A DNA stretch of 64,000 nt from positions 62,001 through 126,000 of the forward strand of contig NZ_BSEX01000023.1 in assembly GCF_027922045.1 (NCBI RefSeq). Direction: 5' to 3'. Both the position numbers and the translations under genes were made by a program. How positions within the stretch are numbered: position 1 is the stretch's first letter; each line of letters opens with the position of its first letter. Positions 8,629 to 17,784 of the stretch are shown here, in pieces. The DNA is from Microbacterium terregens. Lineage in GTDB: Bacteria; Pseudomonadota; Alphaproteobacteria; Sphingomonadales; Sphingomonadaceae. The notes under the pieces are model-generated. The model was not told the DNA's origin and did not search any database. It worked only from the letters and a program-made list of their open reading frames with translations.

Positions 8629-9908
8629 TGCTGCGCCTCCACCCTGCCGATCTGCGGGAACGCGTGCCGCTCCGGCTGCTGGCCGGGGCGAGCGTGCTAG
8701 GCCTCTATGTGCGGGTTGGGGAAGTCGGGAGCTACGCCGTCACCCTGGGCGGGCTCGCGGCGGCGGTCGTGCTGCTGGTCTCCCTACGCGAGGTTCGCCT
8801 GCGGCTGGCGCCCCTGGCCATCGCCGCAGTTCTGCTGCTGTGCCCGCTGCTGCTGTTTCTCGGCGCTTCGCTGACGGAGGCGACGCTGCTGCCGACGGCC
8901 GACGCGTTTCTGCAATCCTATGCCCTGTGGGCTGCATCCGTGATGCTGATCGGTCTGGCATTCCTCAGCATCCGTCCGGTGCAACTGCCGGCGCCCTTCG
9001 CTCTCGCGTCGATGATCCTCCTGGTAGCGGGTGGGCAGTGGCTCATGGCAGGACTGGCCGGGAGCCTCGCAGGGTTCGAGCTTGTCGCGCCCCTGCTCGG
9101 TATCGACCTGGTGCACGGCTATCTCCGGATGGAGCCCGGCTGGGGCGTGCGGGCGATCGGCCTCTATTACGAGCCGTCGATGTGCGGCCGGGTGCTGGGG
9201 ACGCTCGCCTTCATCGACTTCCTCCAGCACCGCCGCGCGGTGCGGGCAGCTGGGGTGCTGCTCGCCGCGCTCCTGCTGACAAAGTCACTCGGCCTGCTGG
9301 TGCTGGCCGCCGCCATCGGCACGATCCTGCTCGGCCGGTCGCGCCGCGGCGCGCTGGCGCTGGCGTCGCTCACGGTGCTGGTTGCCGGGGTGCAAGGTGC
9401 CGCGTTCGAGCAGCGCCTGCGCAACGACGCCGCGGTCCAGGCGGAGGCATCCACCTATCGCCGCACCGTGGCGCCCCTCGCGCCGGTGGTGGAGACGCTC
9501 GCGGTGAATCCGGCGGGCGTCGCGATCGGTGCGGCCGAACTGGTGGCGGATGCCACCGGCTATGCCGAGCGCACTGGTGAGGCGAAGATCACCAACGGCA
9601 TCTACGAAGTCCTGCTCTACTTCGGCGTGCTGGGCGTCGCTGCACTCGCCGCCGCCCTCGTCGGGGTCGCGGCGCTTGTGTTCTCCGGACGGCGCGAGGC
9701 GGCCGCGGCGCTGCTCTACCTGCTGCTGTCCACCGCGCTTTCCGGCAGCTTCCTGTCGATCGAGTCCTCCCTGCTCACCTACTATTTTATCGTCGCCTGT
9801 CGGACCGCGGCTCGCCCGTACCGGCCTGTCGCAGAGACGAGCGCCCCGACATGGGCGGCGCCTGCCCGCCGACCGGCGTGGGGGCGGCCGGCGGGCGTGC
9901 CTCTCTAG
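8628..9908 (+). CDS. Wzy/WcaD-like polysaccharide polymerase
   Basis: 426 residues, 10 or more hydrophobic helices and a large periplasmic loop (about residues 255-320) ahead of the last helices, as in Wzy O-antigen/colanic acid polymerases. The Arg-containing GLYYEPSMCGRVLG segment resembles the 'EPS/E..G' motif of this group. Starts at ATG 8628 (TGATG overlap). Sequence families of Wzy are very divergent, so the call rests on topology and on its position after the transferases and flippase. The Pro/Ala-rich tail (last ~35 residues) is probably cytoplasmic. Confidence 0.72.
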   Translation: MLRLHPADLRERVPLRLLAGASVLGLYVRVGEVGSYAVTLGGLAAAVVLLVSLREVRLRLAPLAIAAVLLLCPLLLFLGASLTEATLLPTADAFLQSYALWAASVMLIGLAFLSIRPVQLPAPFALASMILLVAGGQWLMAGLAGSLAGFELVAPLLGIDLVHGYLRMEPGWGVRAIGLYYEPSMCGRVLGTLAFIDFLQHRRAVRAAGVLLAALLLTKSLGLLVLAAAIGTILLGRSRRGALALASLTVLVAGVQGAAFEQRLRNDAAVQAEASTYRRTVAPLAPVVETLAVNPAGVAIGAAELVADATGYAERTGEAKITNGIYEVLLYFGVLGVAALAAALVGVAALVFSGRREAAAALLYLLLSTALSGSFLSIESSLLTYYFIVACRTAARPYRPVAETSAPTWAAPARRPAWGRPAGVPL

Positions 9909-9912
9909 CTGG

Positions 9913-11067
9913 CTATGCCAGCGCCTCGGTGATCGCCTGTCCGATGCGGCGCCCGAGGTAGAGGTGGCCGGCTGCGGTCGGGTGGACGTTGTCCGGCGCG
10001 GTGTAGATGCCGCGATTGCCGACGCCGACGAAGTTGTCGATATCCACGTACGCCGCTCGGTTGGCAGCCGCTGCTTCGATCAGCGCCGCCTTGACCCGCC
10101 CTAGCGCCATCGTCGGCCCAAGTGGTGTCCACGGCCCGAGCGTCACGACGCGGGCAGCCGGCCATGCCGACCGCATCGCTGCTAAGCATGCATCATAGCG
10201 CGCGCGCAGGCTGACCAGAGAGGACGCATCCGCGGCGAAGTCGTTGTAGCCCATCGCCGCCACCAGCAGATCGGGTGCCCGAGTAAGGGCGGCGATGCCC
10301 TTCGCCACCCGCAAGGCCGGGACATTCGCGCCCCCGCTGTTCCACCCAGCGCCGCCCACACCATCGCTCCACGGATCCATCTGAAGCTGAGCGGCGGCAG
10401 CGGCCGCCCAAGCCCGCGCGACCGAGGGTGCGCCGGTGCCCTGGCTGTAGCTGTCGCCGAGAATGGCGATGAGCCCCCGTCGCGCCGAGTCGCCAGGGAA
10501 CCAGGCGCTGCCGGCAGCATCGAGATACAGGCCACCGAACAGGAGGTTGATCCCGGCCAGCCGATAGTGCCGCGGGCGGCGGGGATCGCCGGTGGCATTC
10601 CAGTCGAGCTTCACCAGCCGCCGATCTCCGGTAGCGGGCGTGGCAAAGGCGCCCTCCTGGATGAGCTGCCCGTCGACGAAGAGATCGAACAGCGCATTGT
10701 GCTTCAACACGAGCAGTTCGACTTGCGCAGCGTCGCTCATCCACTCCCACTGGATCGGGCGGGTGAAGCCGGTGCCCCCTGCTCCGTCCGAGGCGCCGTA
10801 GGTGGAAGGATCGGCCGCTACCGCCACGATCGGGGTGCCGGTCACACGGAAGCAGGCGTCGGTCGCAGTCACCCGGACGGCGGCGGAGATGGTGGTTGCG
10901 GCAGCGTCCGTCACGGTGATGAGCGGCGGACTTCCTGCCACGGTGAAGCAGGGGAGCGGGCCAATGGGCATAGCCGCAGCCGCCTGCATCGCGGTTTCGC
11001 GCGCGCTGAGTCGGGCGACGGCATACGCGCGCGCACCGATCCCGCGCGCCAGCAGGTCCGCGCTCAT
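9913..11067 (-). CDS. SGNH/GDSL hydrolase with N-terminal beta-rich domain
   Basis: 384 residues, convergent with the polymerase (4-nt gap). The C-terminal half is an SGNH esterase: block I ILGDSYSQG with Ser206, block III AMGYNDF, block V DNVHP with Asp359 and His362. The first ~190 residues look beta-rich with no signal peptide, reminiscent of carbohydrate-binding or phage tail-fibre esterases. It could remove acyl groups from the polysaccharide. It is translationally coupled to the small gene upstream (ATGA). Catalytic class is clear; substrate and origin are inference. Confidence 0.85.
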   Translation of the reverse strand: MSADLLARGIGARAYAVARLSARETAMQAAAAMPIGPLPCFTVAGSPPLITVTDAAATTISAAVRVTATDACFRVTGTPIVAVAADPSTYGASDGAGGTGFTRPIQWEWMSDAAQVELLVLKHNALFDLFVDGQLIQEGAFATPATGDRRLVKLDWNATGDPRRPRHYRLAGINLLFGGLYLDAAGSAWFPGDSARRGLIAILGDSYSQGTGAPSVARAWAAAAAAQLQMDPWSDGVGGAGWNSGGANVPALRVAKGIAALTRAPDLLVAAMGYNDFAADASSLVSLRARYDACLAAMRSAWPAARVVTLGPWTPLGPTMALGRVKAALIEAAAANRAAYVDIDNFVGVGNRGIYTAPDNVHPTAAGHLYLGRRIGQAITEALA

Positions 11068-11498
11068 TGCGCCACCCGGTAGGTGACCGCGCCGCTGAGC
11101 AGCGAGAATTCGACATAATAGCTCGTGCCGGAGACGCTCTCCTCCGCGACCGGCTCATTGGCGTTGGTCGTGAAGACGGCCCACGGTTCGCCGGCAAGCG
11201 TCAGCGGATCGAGCGTGGTGCCGCCGTCGACAGATCGCAGCACCCGCACCGTACCGGACCAGCTTCCCGACAGGGTGAGGTGGATGGGCCGATCGAGTTC
11301 CGGCACGAACGGCCCGACCCGGCCGGACGCGGATGCGGTCCCGGCCAGCGGGATGGCGGCAGCCGGGGCGCGGGCCAGCCGTACCGGCATCGGATTGGCG
11401 GCGTCCACGAACACGGCGTCCGCTCCCGGCTGGCCGAAGGAAAGTCCGACGGCGGGAACGAACGGCGCGGGTACGTCGATGGGGATGGAAGAAGACAT
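11064..11498 (-). CDS. Small beta-rich protein, unknown, partner of the SGNH hydrolase
   Basis: 144 residues, ATG at 11498 with a strong GGGAGG site 6 nt upstream. No signal peptide and no cysteine. The second half (LSGSWSGTVRVLRSVDGG...TSYYVEFSLLSGAVTYRVAQ) reads as an Ig/beta-sandwich-like module of the kind common next to phage tail proteins in proteobacteria. It overlaps the SGNH gene by 4 nt, so the two probably act together. I do not recognise a named family; function unknown. Confidence 0.65.
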   Translation of the reverse strand: MSSSIPIDVPAPFVPAVGLSFGQPGADAVFVDAANPMPVRLARAPAAAIPLAGTASASGRVGPFVPELDRPIHLTLSGSWSGTVRVLRSVDGGTTLDPLTLAGEPWAVFTTNANEPVAEESVSGTSYYVEFSLLSGAVTYRVAQ

Positions 11499-11583
11499 GC
11501 GGAGCCTCCCGGGATGAATGTCCGCGGCAGGTGTGATCCGGAAGCCGCCATGTAGGAAAGTGAAAACGTACCCTTCTGGTTCG

Positions 11584-12156
11584 TTACGGCAACCTCGGTC
11601 GTGGCTTCAGAGCGTGAGCCGGGTTGCCCGAGAAGAAGGTCCAAGGCGCGAGATCGCGCATCGCCACGCCTCGCGCGCCGAGCACCGCCCCCTCCCCCAT
11701 CTCCACACCCGGGCCGACGAAGGCCTCGGCTGCGACCCAGGCGTGATCGCCGATCCGGATCGGTCGCAGGCGGAGCGGGAACACGGGATCGACCACGTCA
11801 TGCGTGCTGGCGCAGAGGCTGGCATCCTGTGAGACGACCGCCGACCGCCCGATGGTGATGCGTCCCTGGTTGTAGCAGCGCACCCGCGGGCCGAGCATCG
11901 ATCCGTCACCGATTACGAGATTTGCAGGGTGCCAGATCCGGACCGAGCCATAGATGCGCGCACCGCGGCCGATCTCCGCGCCCCAGAGGCGCAACAACAT
12001 GCAACGCCAGCGATGGAGCGGCGGCGGCGTCCATCGGGCAAGCAACAGCCAGCAGAGTCCCCACCCCACCCGCGACAGCCGATTGCCGAGCGAGAAGCTC
12101 GGCCGGTGCCGCTCGGCCGGCTCCAGCGGCTGCGAAGTGCCGGTCCCTCGATCCAT
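11584..12156 (-). CDS. WcaF-like hexapeptide acetyltransferase
   Basis: 190 residues from ATG 12156 (GGGGGAA site 6 nt upstream); an alternative ATG at 12213 gives 209 residues, longer than the ~180 of WcaF. After an N-terminal LLARWTPPPLHRWRCMLLRLWGAEIG segment typical of WcaF-type enzymes comes a left-handed beta-helix of hexapeptide repeats, with the catalytic His in CASTHD and the closing GNPAHALK. Transfers acetyl from acetyl-CoA to a sugar of the repeat unit. Transcribed opposite to the main capsule operon but belongs to it functionally. Confidence 0.85.
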   Translation of the reverse strand: MDRGTGTSQPLEPAERHRPSFSLGNRLSRVGWGLCWLLLARWTPPPLHRWRCMLLRLWGAEIGRGARIYGSVRIWHPANLVIGDGSMLGPRVRCYNQGRITIGRSAVVSQDASLCASTHDVVDPVFPLRLRPIRIGDHAWVAAEAFVGPGVEMGEGAVLGARGVAMRDLAPWTFFSGNPAHALKPRPRLP

Positions 12157-12249
12157 CGCCCATTCCCCCGACGCGGACCGCAGCACCCGCCACGGCCGCC
12201 CCAGGGGGAGCATAACTACTCCGCCCGCATCTTCTACAGCGATGACGCC

Positions 12250-13542
12250 TCAGACTGCCCAGGCAGCGACATCCTCCTGCTCGCCGATCAATGCCAGGCC
12301 GTGCGCGATGGAGGTCAGTTCGCCGCCACTGGCGATCTTCTCCTCGCCGAACCGCTCGGTGAAGAGCCGCCGGATGCGGGGCGTGAGCGAGGTGCCGCCG
12401 GTCAGGAACACACGGTCGATCGCCGTCGGCGGCACGGCGGCCGCTGCCAGGGCAGCGTCGACGGCCGCCTCGATGCGGGCGACGTCGGGCGCGATCCACG
12501 CCTCGAACTGCGCGCGCGTGACCTCTGCCTCGATCGACAGCCCGCCGCCGGCGAACCGGAAGCTGGCACTCTCGGCTGCAGAGAGGTCGCGCTTCACGCG
12601 GCCGACCGCGTCATAAAGGCGAAAGCCCTGCTCCTCCTCGATCACCGCGATCATGCGCCCGACCGCGTCCGGATCGAGCGCGCTGCGGCGCAGCTTGTCG
12701 AGTTCGGCGAGCGTCCGGCGGTTGCGCATCAGCGCGAGCCGCGACCAATCGGCGAAGTCGGTGAAATAGCCGCGCGGGATCTCCAGCACCTTGTCGAACG
12801 AGCGATAGCTGCTGCCCTTGCCCAAGAGCGGCAGGACGAGATGGTCGAGAATGCGATAGTCGAAGCGATCGCCGGCGATGCCGACACCGGCATGGCCGAG
12901 CGGCTCGCACCGGCGCTCGGCGCCCGGTGCCGCGATGCGGACAACCGAGAAGTCGCTGGTGCCGCCGCCGAAATCGGCGACCAGGATGGTGGCCGGATCC
13001 TCGATGCGCGCCGCGTAGCTGAACGCCGCGCCGACCGGTTCGTAGACATAGTGGATCTCCGCCCCCAGCGCGGCGAACATCGCGTCATAGCGGGTGCGCG
13101 CCAGGGCTTCGTCGGGCCTATGGCCAGCATATTCCACCGGCCTGCCCACGATGACCCGACCGATGCCGCCAAACGCGCCGCCGGCCCGGGCGGCGAGCTT
13201 GTCGAGGAACAGGCGGCCCAGGTCCTCGAAGCGGTAGCGCCGATCGAAGACGGTCGCCTGTTCGAAGGCGCTGCTCGCCGCGACCGACTTGAACGATTGG
13301 AGGAAACGGCTGCCCTCCGGATATTCTAGATACTCGGCGATTGCCCAAGGGCCAGCCTCGGACGCGACGCCGCCGGGCACCGCGTCGTCCTGCCAGAAGC
13401 AGAGCGCGGATCGGAACACCGCATCCGGGCCATCGGGTGCGTCCAGCAGGACGAGGTCGGCCGCGCCGCCGCGCGCCAACGCCGCAACGGAGTTGGTGGT
13501 GCCGAAATCTAGGCCGAGGGCTGTGGGGCGTGCGTGCGACAT
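12250..13542 (-). CDS. Hsp70-family protein (YegD-like)
   Basis: 430 residues. Actin-like ATPase: phosphate-1 motif LGLDFGTTNS, connect motif VADFGGGTSDFSVV and adenosine motif VFLTGGTSLTPRIRRLF. The length equals the nucleotide-binding domain only; the substrate-binding domain of DnaK is absent, as in E. coli YegD. Soluble cytoplasmic ATPase of unknown client. No signal peptide. It lies upstream of the acetyltransferase gene on the same strand with a ~90-nt gap. Confidence 0.9.
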   Translation of the reverse strand: MSHARPTALGLDFGTTNSVAALARGGAADLVLLDAPDGPDAVFRSALCFWQDDAVPGGVASEAGPWAIAEYLEYPEGSRFLQSFKSVAASSAFEQATVFDRRYRFEDLGRLFLDKLAARAGGAFGGIGRVIVGRPVEYAGHRPDEALARTRYDAMFAALGAEIHYVYEPVGAAFSYAARIEDPATILVADFGGGTSDFSVVRIAAPGAERRCEPLGHAGVGIAGDRFDYRILDHLVLPLLGKGSSYRSFDKVLEIPRGYFTDFADWSRLALMRNRRTLAELDKLRRSALDPDAVGRMIAVIEEEQGFRLYDAVGRVKRDLSAAESASFRFAGGGLSIEAEVTRAQFEAWIAPDVARIEAAVDAALAAAAVPPTAIDRVFLTGGTSLTPRIRRLFTERFGEEKIASGGELTSIAHGLALIGEQEDVAAWAV

Positions 13543-13624
13543 GGGCGTGCGGCCCTACACGCTTGGCTGGCCGGCTCAAGCCGTTTGACGGTTCCCGGGG
13601 CGCACGAAGGGCCGAACGCGCCGG

Positions 13625-13819
13625 TCAGCAGCAGCGACCGCCGTTGTTGCCGCCATAGCGGGCCTGCTGCCGATCGCGGAAGAACTCCGCCTCGCTCATG
13701 GTCGGCCTCTCGGGGTGATGCTGCTCCATGTGCAGGCGATAGGCAGCATAGGAGGGCATACCGACCATCAGGTGGGCCGTTTCCCGCACGCGTGCGACAA
13801 GGGCCGCGAGCCGGCTCAT
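13625..13819 (-). CDS. YbdD/YjiX family small protein
   Basis: 64 residues. Contains MVGMPSYAAYRLHMEQHHPERPTMS and FFRDRQQARYGG with a terminal Cys-Cys, typical of YbdD/YjiX, the small partner always found after CstA/BtsT-type transporters. ATG at 13819 overlaps the cstA stop by 4 nt, so translation is coupled. Function is unresolved in the family; probably needed for transporter activity. Confidence 0.93.
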   Translation of the reverse strand: MSRLAALVARVRETAHLMVGMPSYAAYRLHMEQHHPERPTMSEAEFFRDRQQARYGGNNGGRCC

Positions 13820-15879
13820 TGCGCCGCCTCCACCCGCGCTAGCGTCGGCGGGATCTCGGTCACGCTCGGCCGGGGGATCCGGCGGGCCTGAAGGCAAGTG
13901 CGGATGCCGTAGAAGACGATCGAGAAGACCACCGCGAGGAAGATCGCGCAGAGCCCTGCATCGATGCGATCGTTGAACACGATGCGGCGCATCTCCGTGA
14001 GGTCCTTGGCAGGCGCCAGCACCTTGCCGCTGGTGAGCGCCTCCCCGTACCGCGCCGCGTGTGCCAGGAACCCGACCTTCGGATCGGCCGAGAAGAGCTT
14101 CAACAAGCCCGCGCTGCCCGTGCAGACCAGCAGCCACGCGGCCGGCACCATCGTCACCCAGGCGAAGCGCTGCTGCTTCATGCGGAACAGCACGACCGTC
14201 GCCAACACCAGCGCCACGGCGGCAAGCATCTGGTTGGAAATGCCGAACAGCGGCCACAGCGTGTTCACGCCCCCCAGCGGATCGGTGACGCCCTGGTAGA
14301 GGAAGAAGCCCCAGGCGGCGACGCACAGCGCGGTCGCGATCACGCCCGGCACGATCGCCGACGCCTCCCGGAAGCGCGGCACGACGAGGCCGATCAGGTC
14401 CTGGAGCATGAAGCGGCCCGCGCGCGTGCCCGCGTCGACCGCGGTCAGGATGAACAGCGCCTCGAACAGGATGGCGAAGTGGTACCAGAAGGCCATCATC
14501 GCCTTGCCGCCCACGACATGGCTGAAGATGTGCGCCATCGCGACCGCCAGCGTGGGCGCCCCGCCAGAGCGCGAGACGATCGTGGTCTCGCCGACGTCGC
14601 TGGCGGTCTGGGCGAGCGTCTCGGCCGTGACCGGGAAGCCCATCGCCGTCACGGCCGTCGCCGCGGAATGGACGTCGGTGCCCAGCACCGCCGCCGGGCT
14701 GTTCATCGCGAAGTAGACGCCCGGATCGAGGATCGAGGCACCGACGAGCGCCATGATCGCGACGAAGCTCTCCATCAGCATCGCGCCATAGCCGATGAAG
14801 GGCGCGTCGCCCTCGCTGGCGATCAGCTTGGGCGTGGTACCGCTCGCGATCAGCGCGTGGAAGCCGGAGACCGCCCCGCATGCGATGGTGATGAACAGGA
14901 ACGGGAACAGCGCGCCCGACCAGACCGGGCCGCTGCCGTCGATGAACTGGGTCACCGCCGGCATGCGCAGCGGCGGCGCCATGATCGCGATGCCGATCGC
15001 CAGCGCGGCGATCGCGCCGATCTTGAGGAAGGTGGAGAGATAATCGCGGGGCGCCAGCAGCAGCCACACCGGCAGCACGGAGGCTACCGCGCCATAGCCG
15101 ATCAGGATCCAGCACAGCTCGACCGCCGAGAAGGTGAACAGCGGCCCGAAGGTGGGCGACGCCGCCACCTGCCCGCCATAGACGATCGCGAGGATCAGGC
15201 CGACGAAGCCGAGGATCGAGACCTCGCCGATCTTTCCCGGGCGCAGCCAGCGCGTGTAGATGCCCATCAGGATCGCGAGCGGCACCGTGGCCGCCACGGT
15301 GAACATGCCCCAAGGGCTGTCGGCGAGCGCGCGCACCACGATGAGCGCCAGCACCGCTAGGATGATCACCATGATCATGAAGGCGCCGAACAGCGCGATG
15401 GTGCCGGGTATCGGGCCCATTTCGATGCGGATCAGCTCGCCCAGCGACTTGCCGTCGCGCCGCATCGAGATGAACAGCACCATGAAGTCCTGGACCGCGC
15501 CTGCGAGCACGACGCCTGCCAGGATCCACAGGGTGCCGGGGAGATAGCCCATCTGCGCCGCGAGCACTGGACCCACCAGCGGCCCCGCCCCGGCGATCGC
15601 CGCAAAATGGTGGCCGAACAGCACGTTGCGATCGGTAGCGACATAGTCGAGCCCGTCCGCGCGCCGGACCGCAGGCGTCGCGCGCGCGGGATCGAGCCTC
15701 ATCACATGGCGGGCGATGTAGAGCGCGTAGAAGCGATAGGCGATCAGGTAGATCGCGACCGCAGCGACGACGATCCATAGCGCGTTGACCGCCTCACCGC
15801 GGGAAAAGGCGACCACGCCGAGCGCGGCCGCCGCCAACAGCGCAAGCGCCGCCCAGCCTGGTTTGGAAATCGCCGTCAC
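13816..15879 (-). CDS. cstA: CstA-type carbon starvation / pyruvate-peptide transporter
   Basis: 687 residues from GTG 15879, preceded by an AGAGAGG ribosome site; a start at 15930 would add 17 non-conserved residues. About 16-18 membrane helices. Family landmarks visible are DRNVLFGHHFAAIAGAGPLVGP near residue 85 and CGAVSGFHALIASGTTPK near residue 330. E. coli CstA and BtsT import pyruvate (CstA also peptides) with protons under carbon limitation. It lies 123 nt downstream of a histidine kinase gene, suggesting linked regulation. Confidence 0.95.
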   Translation of the reverse strand: MTAISKPGWAALALLAAAALGVVAFSRGEAVNALWIVVAAVAIYLIAYRFYALYIARHVMRLDPARATPAVRRADGLDYVATDRNVLFGHHFAAIAGAGPLVGPVLAAQMGYLPGTLWILAGVVLAGAVQDFMVLFISMRRDGKSLGELIRIEMGPIPGTIALFGAFMIMVIILAVLALIVVRALADSPWGMFTVAATVPLAILMGIYTRWLRPGKIGEVSILGFVGLILAIVYGGQVAASPTFGPLFTFSAVELCWILIGYGAVASVLPVWLLLAPRDYLSTFLKIGAIAALAIGIAIMAPPLRMPAVTQFIDGSGPVWSGALFPFLFITIACGAVSGFHALIASGTTPKLIASEGDAPFIGYGAMLMESFVAIMALVGASILDPGVYFAMNSPAAVLGTDVHSAATAVTAMGFPVTAETLAQTASDVGETTIVSRSGGAPTLAVAMAHIFSHVVGGKAMMAFWYHFAILFEALFILTAVDAGTRAGRFMLQDLIGLVVPRFREASAIVPGVIATALCVAAWGFFLYQGVTDPLGGVNTLWPLFGISNQMLAAVALVLATVVLFRMKQQRFAWVTMVPAAWLLVCTGSAGLLKLFSADPKVGFLAHAARYGEALTSGKVLAPAKDLTEMRRIVFNDRIDAGLCAIFLAVVFSIVFYGIRTCLQARRIPRPSVTEIPPTLARVEAAQ

Positions 15880-16002
15880 CGTGCATCCTCTCTTCGATGC
15901 GCCCGCCGCCTCGGCGGCGCGCGACCGCATCGCGCGGATGCGGCATTCCGTCTCGTGGGCCCCCTACCAAAGTCTGGAACGAGGCGACAGGCGCCCCGCT
16001 CT

Positions 16003-17784
16003 TCAGGCGGCGATTTCCGGCGCTTGGGCCGGCGCCTGCGCCCGCTGGAGCGTCAGCACCGCGCGCGCTCCCTTCCCCCAGCCCTCGCTCTCCAGCCGAA
16101 GCGCACCGCCCATCGCCATCATCGACGTCGCGCACCAGTGCAGCCCGAGCCCGCCGGACCGGTTCTTGCGGGTCGAGAAGCCGCGCTGGAACAACGCCGG
16201 TGCATCCCCGGGGTCGAAGCCCTCGCCATTGTCGCGGATCACCACCTCCACGCGCCCCTCTCGTTCGGTGATGGAGACGCGGATGCTGGCGCCGGGCGTT
16301 CCTGCGGCTGCGATCGACTCCGCCGCATTGGAGAAGAGGTTTCCGATGACCTGGCTCAGGATTACGCGGTTCGCGCGCACCAGGCAGGACTTGGAGGGAA
16401 ACACGGTGGCGATGGACAACTCGCGCGAATAGCGCGCGATCGCGCCGTTGCGGGCGATCAACTGGGTGACGTCGCAGACCTCCAGCGGGAGCCGATCCTG
16501 ATCCCGTTGGGAGCGGCTGCCGATGATCTCCAGCACGTTCTGCAGCGCGTCGCGCCCCATTTCGAGCTGGGAGAGCCGCTCCGCGCGCGCGCTCCGCTCG
16601 GCGTCGAGCGCAGCGCGCAGGAACGCGGCGAGCTTCACCTGGCGCTCGGGGTCAATCCCCGGCTCGCCGAGCTCGTTCAGCGCGCGGTCGATCGTGGCCG
16701 GCTCGATGGGCAGCGCGTGGGTGAGCCCCTTCGACAGGATGGTGCTGATCGGGTTCAGCGCGTTGCGGACATTGTGCATCGCGGCCTCCGCACTTTCGGT
16801 CCGGCCGAGGCGGAAGGACTGCACTTCCAGCTGCTCGCGGAGGCTGGCAAGTTGGCCGAGCATCGCATTGAAGCTGGCCACGAGCGAGCCGATTTCATCC
16901 CGGGTGACCGGATCCGGGAGCGCCGCCATCGAGCCGGAGTCGCCGATCTGGTGCATGTGCCGCTCGACCGAATGCAGCCGTTGCAGCACCAGCCGGTGGA
17001 AGATGCGCCGCAGCATGATCAGGAGCAGGAGCATCAGCGCGGTGACACCCGCTGCGGCGTACATCAGCAGCTTGCTGCCGAGCCCCCAGAGGTTCCGATC
17101 GATGGAGAAGGCAACGCCCGCGACGGGGCGGCCGTCCCAGCCGGGGACCGGCACGCGAAGGTCGAGACCGTCGCGGTACCGGTCCACCCGCGGAGTGGCG
17201 GCACCCATCGGCACGAGCCGGACCGCTCGATGGAGGCGCTGCTGGATCTGGGCGCGATGGACGGGCTCGGCAACCGCGACATAGGTGGGGACGGCAGCTT
17301 CGGGCGCGAGCACGCGCGCGACGCCGACGGCACTCAGCGTGCCGCCGTTCCAGACGAAAAAGCTGCCCGCGTCCCCCCCGGACAGTGCTGTAATCAGATC
17401 GATGCCGCGCAAGGCCTCGGCCGTACGCTGGGCGTCGAGGGGATCATCCGGCACGAGCAGCCGGGCACGCCGGCTTTCCTCCACCAGCCGCACTGCCAGT
17501 TTCTGGGCGCCACCGGTCTCACCGACCGTGCGCGCAGCCGCCTCGACCTGCAGGCGCAGCGTGTCGAGCACGGCGGCGGCGCGCTCCGTCTCGCGCTGGA
17601 TCGCCTGATCCTCCAACTGGCGAAAGCCGGGGGTGAGCACCAGCGTCAGCATCAGGGCGATGCCGAGCGTCCCCGCAACACCGATGCCGGTGAGGATCCA
17701 CACGAGCTTGCCGGACAGGGACGTCGGGCCCGCCCTACGCAGGTGGCGGCGCCAGCCCTGACGCGCGCGCCGGCGCCGCGGCAT
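16003..17784 (-). CDS. Membrane sensor histidine kinase
   Basis: 593 residues. Two membrane helices (about 25-50 and 245-265) enclose a periplasmic sensor of ~195 residues, followed by a HAMP-like linker (DEIGSLVASFNAML). The phosphoacceptor is the His in MHNVRNALNPI; ATPase boxes are NLFSNAAESI (N), DNGEGFDPG (G1) and STRKNRSGGLGLHW (F/G2). Its start overlaps the receiver gene stop (TGATG at 17782-17786), so the two are a cognate pair. The signal is unknown; proximity to cstA suggests a nutrient cue (inference). Confidence 0.92.
   Translation of the reverse strand: MPRRRRARQGWRRHLRRAGPTSLSGKLVWILTGIGVAGTLGIALMLTLVLTPGFRQLEDQAIQRETERAAAVLDTLRLQVEAAARTVGETGGAQKLAVRLVEESRRARLLVPDDPLDAQRTAEALRGIDLITALSGGDAGSFFVWNGGTLSAVGVARVLAPEAAVPTYVAVAEPVHRAQIQQRLHRAVRLVPMGAATPRVDRYRDGLDLRVPVPGWDGRPVAGVAFSIDRNLWGLGSKLLMYAAAGVTALMLLLLIMLRRIFHRLVLQRLHSVERHMHQIGDSGSMAALPDPVTRDEIGSLVASFNAMLGQLASLREQLEVQSFRLGRTESAEAAMHNVRNALNPISTILSKGLTHALPIEPATIDRALNELGEPGIDPERQVKLAAFLRAALDAERSARAERLSQLEMGRDALQNVLEIIGSRSQRDQDRLPLEVCDVTQLIARNGAIARYSRELSIATVFPSKSCLVRANRVILSQVIGNLFSNAAESIAAAGTPGASIRVSITEREGRVEVVIRDNGEGFDPGDAPALFQRGFSTRKNRSGGLGLHWCATSMMAMGGALRLESEGWGKGARAVLTLQRAQAPAQAPEIAA

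Noticed and set aside
9913..11498. Remnant prophage
   Set aside because: Only two genes with phage-like flavour and no integrase, portal, terminase or attachment repeats, so a prophage cannot be supported.
11929..13329. 466-codon open frame antisense to the Hsp70 gene
   Set aside because: No motif or domain; the opposite strand encodes clear Hsp70 motifs.
14059..15360. 433-codon open frame antisense to cstA
   Set aside because: Composition is Arg/His/Asp-rich nonsense typical of the reverse strand of a GC-rich membrane protein gene; cstA is unmistakable.
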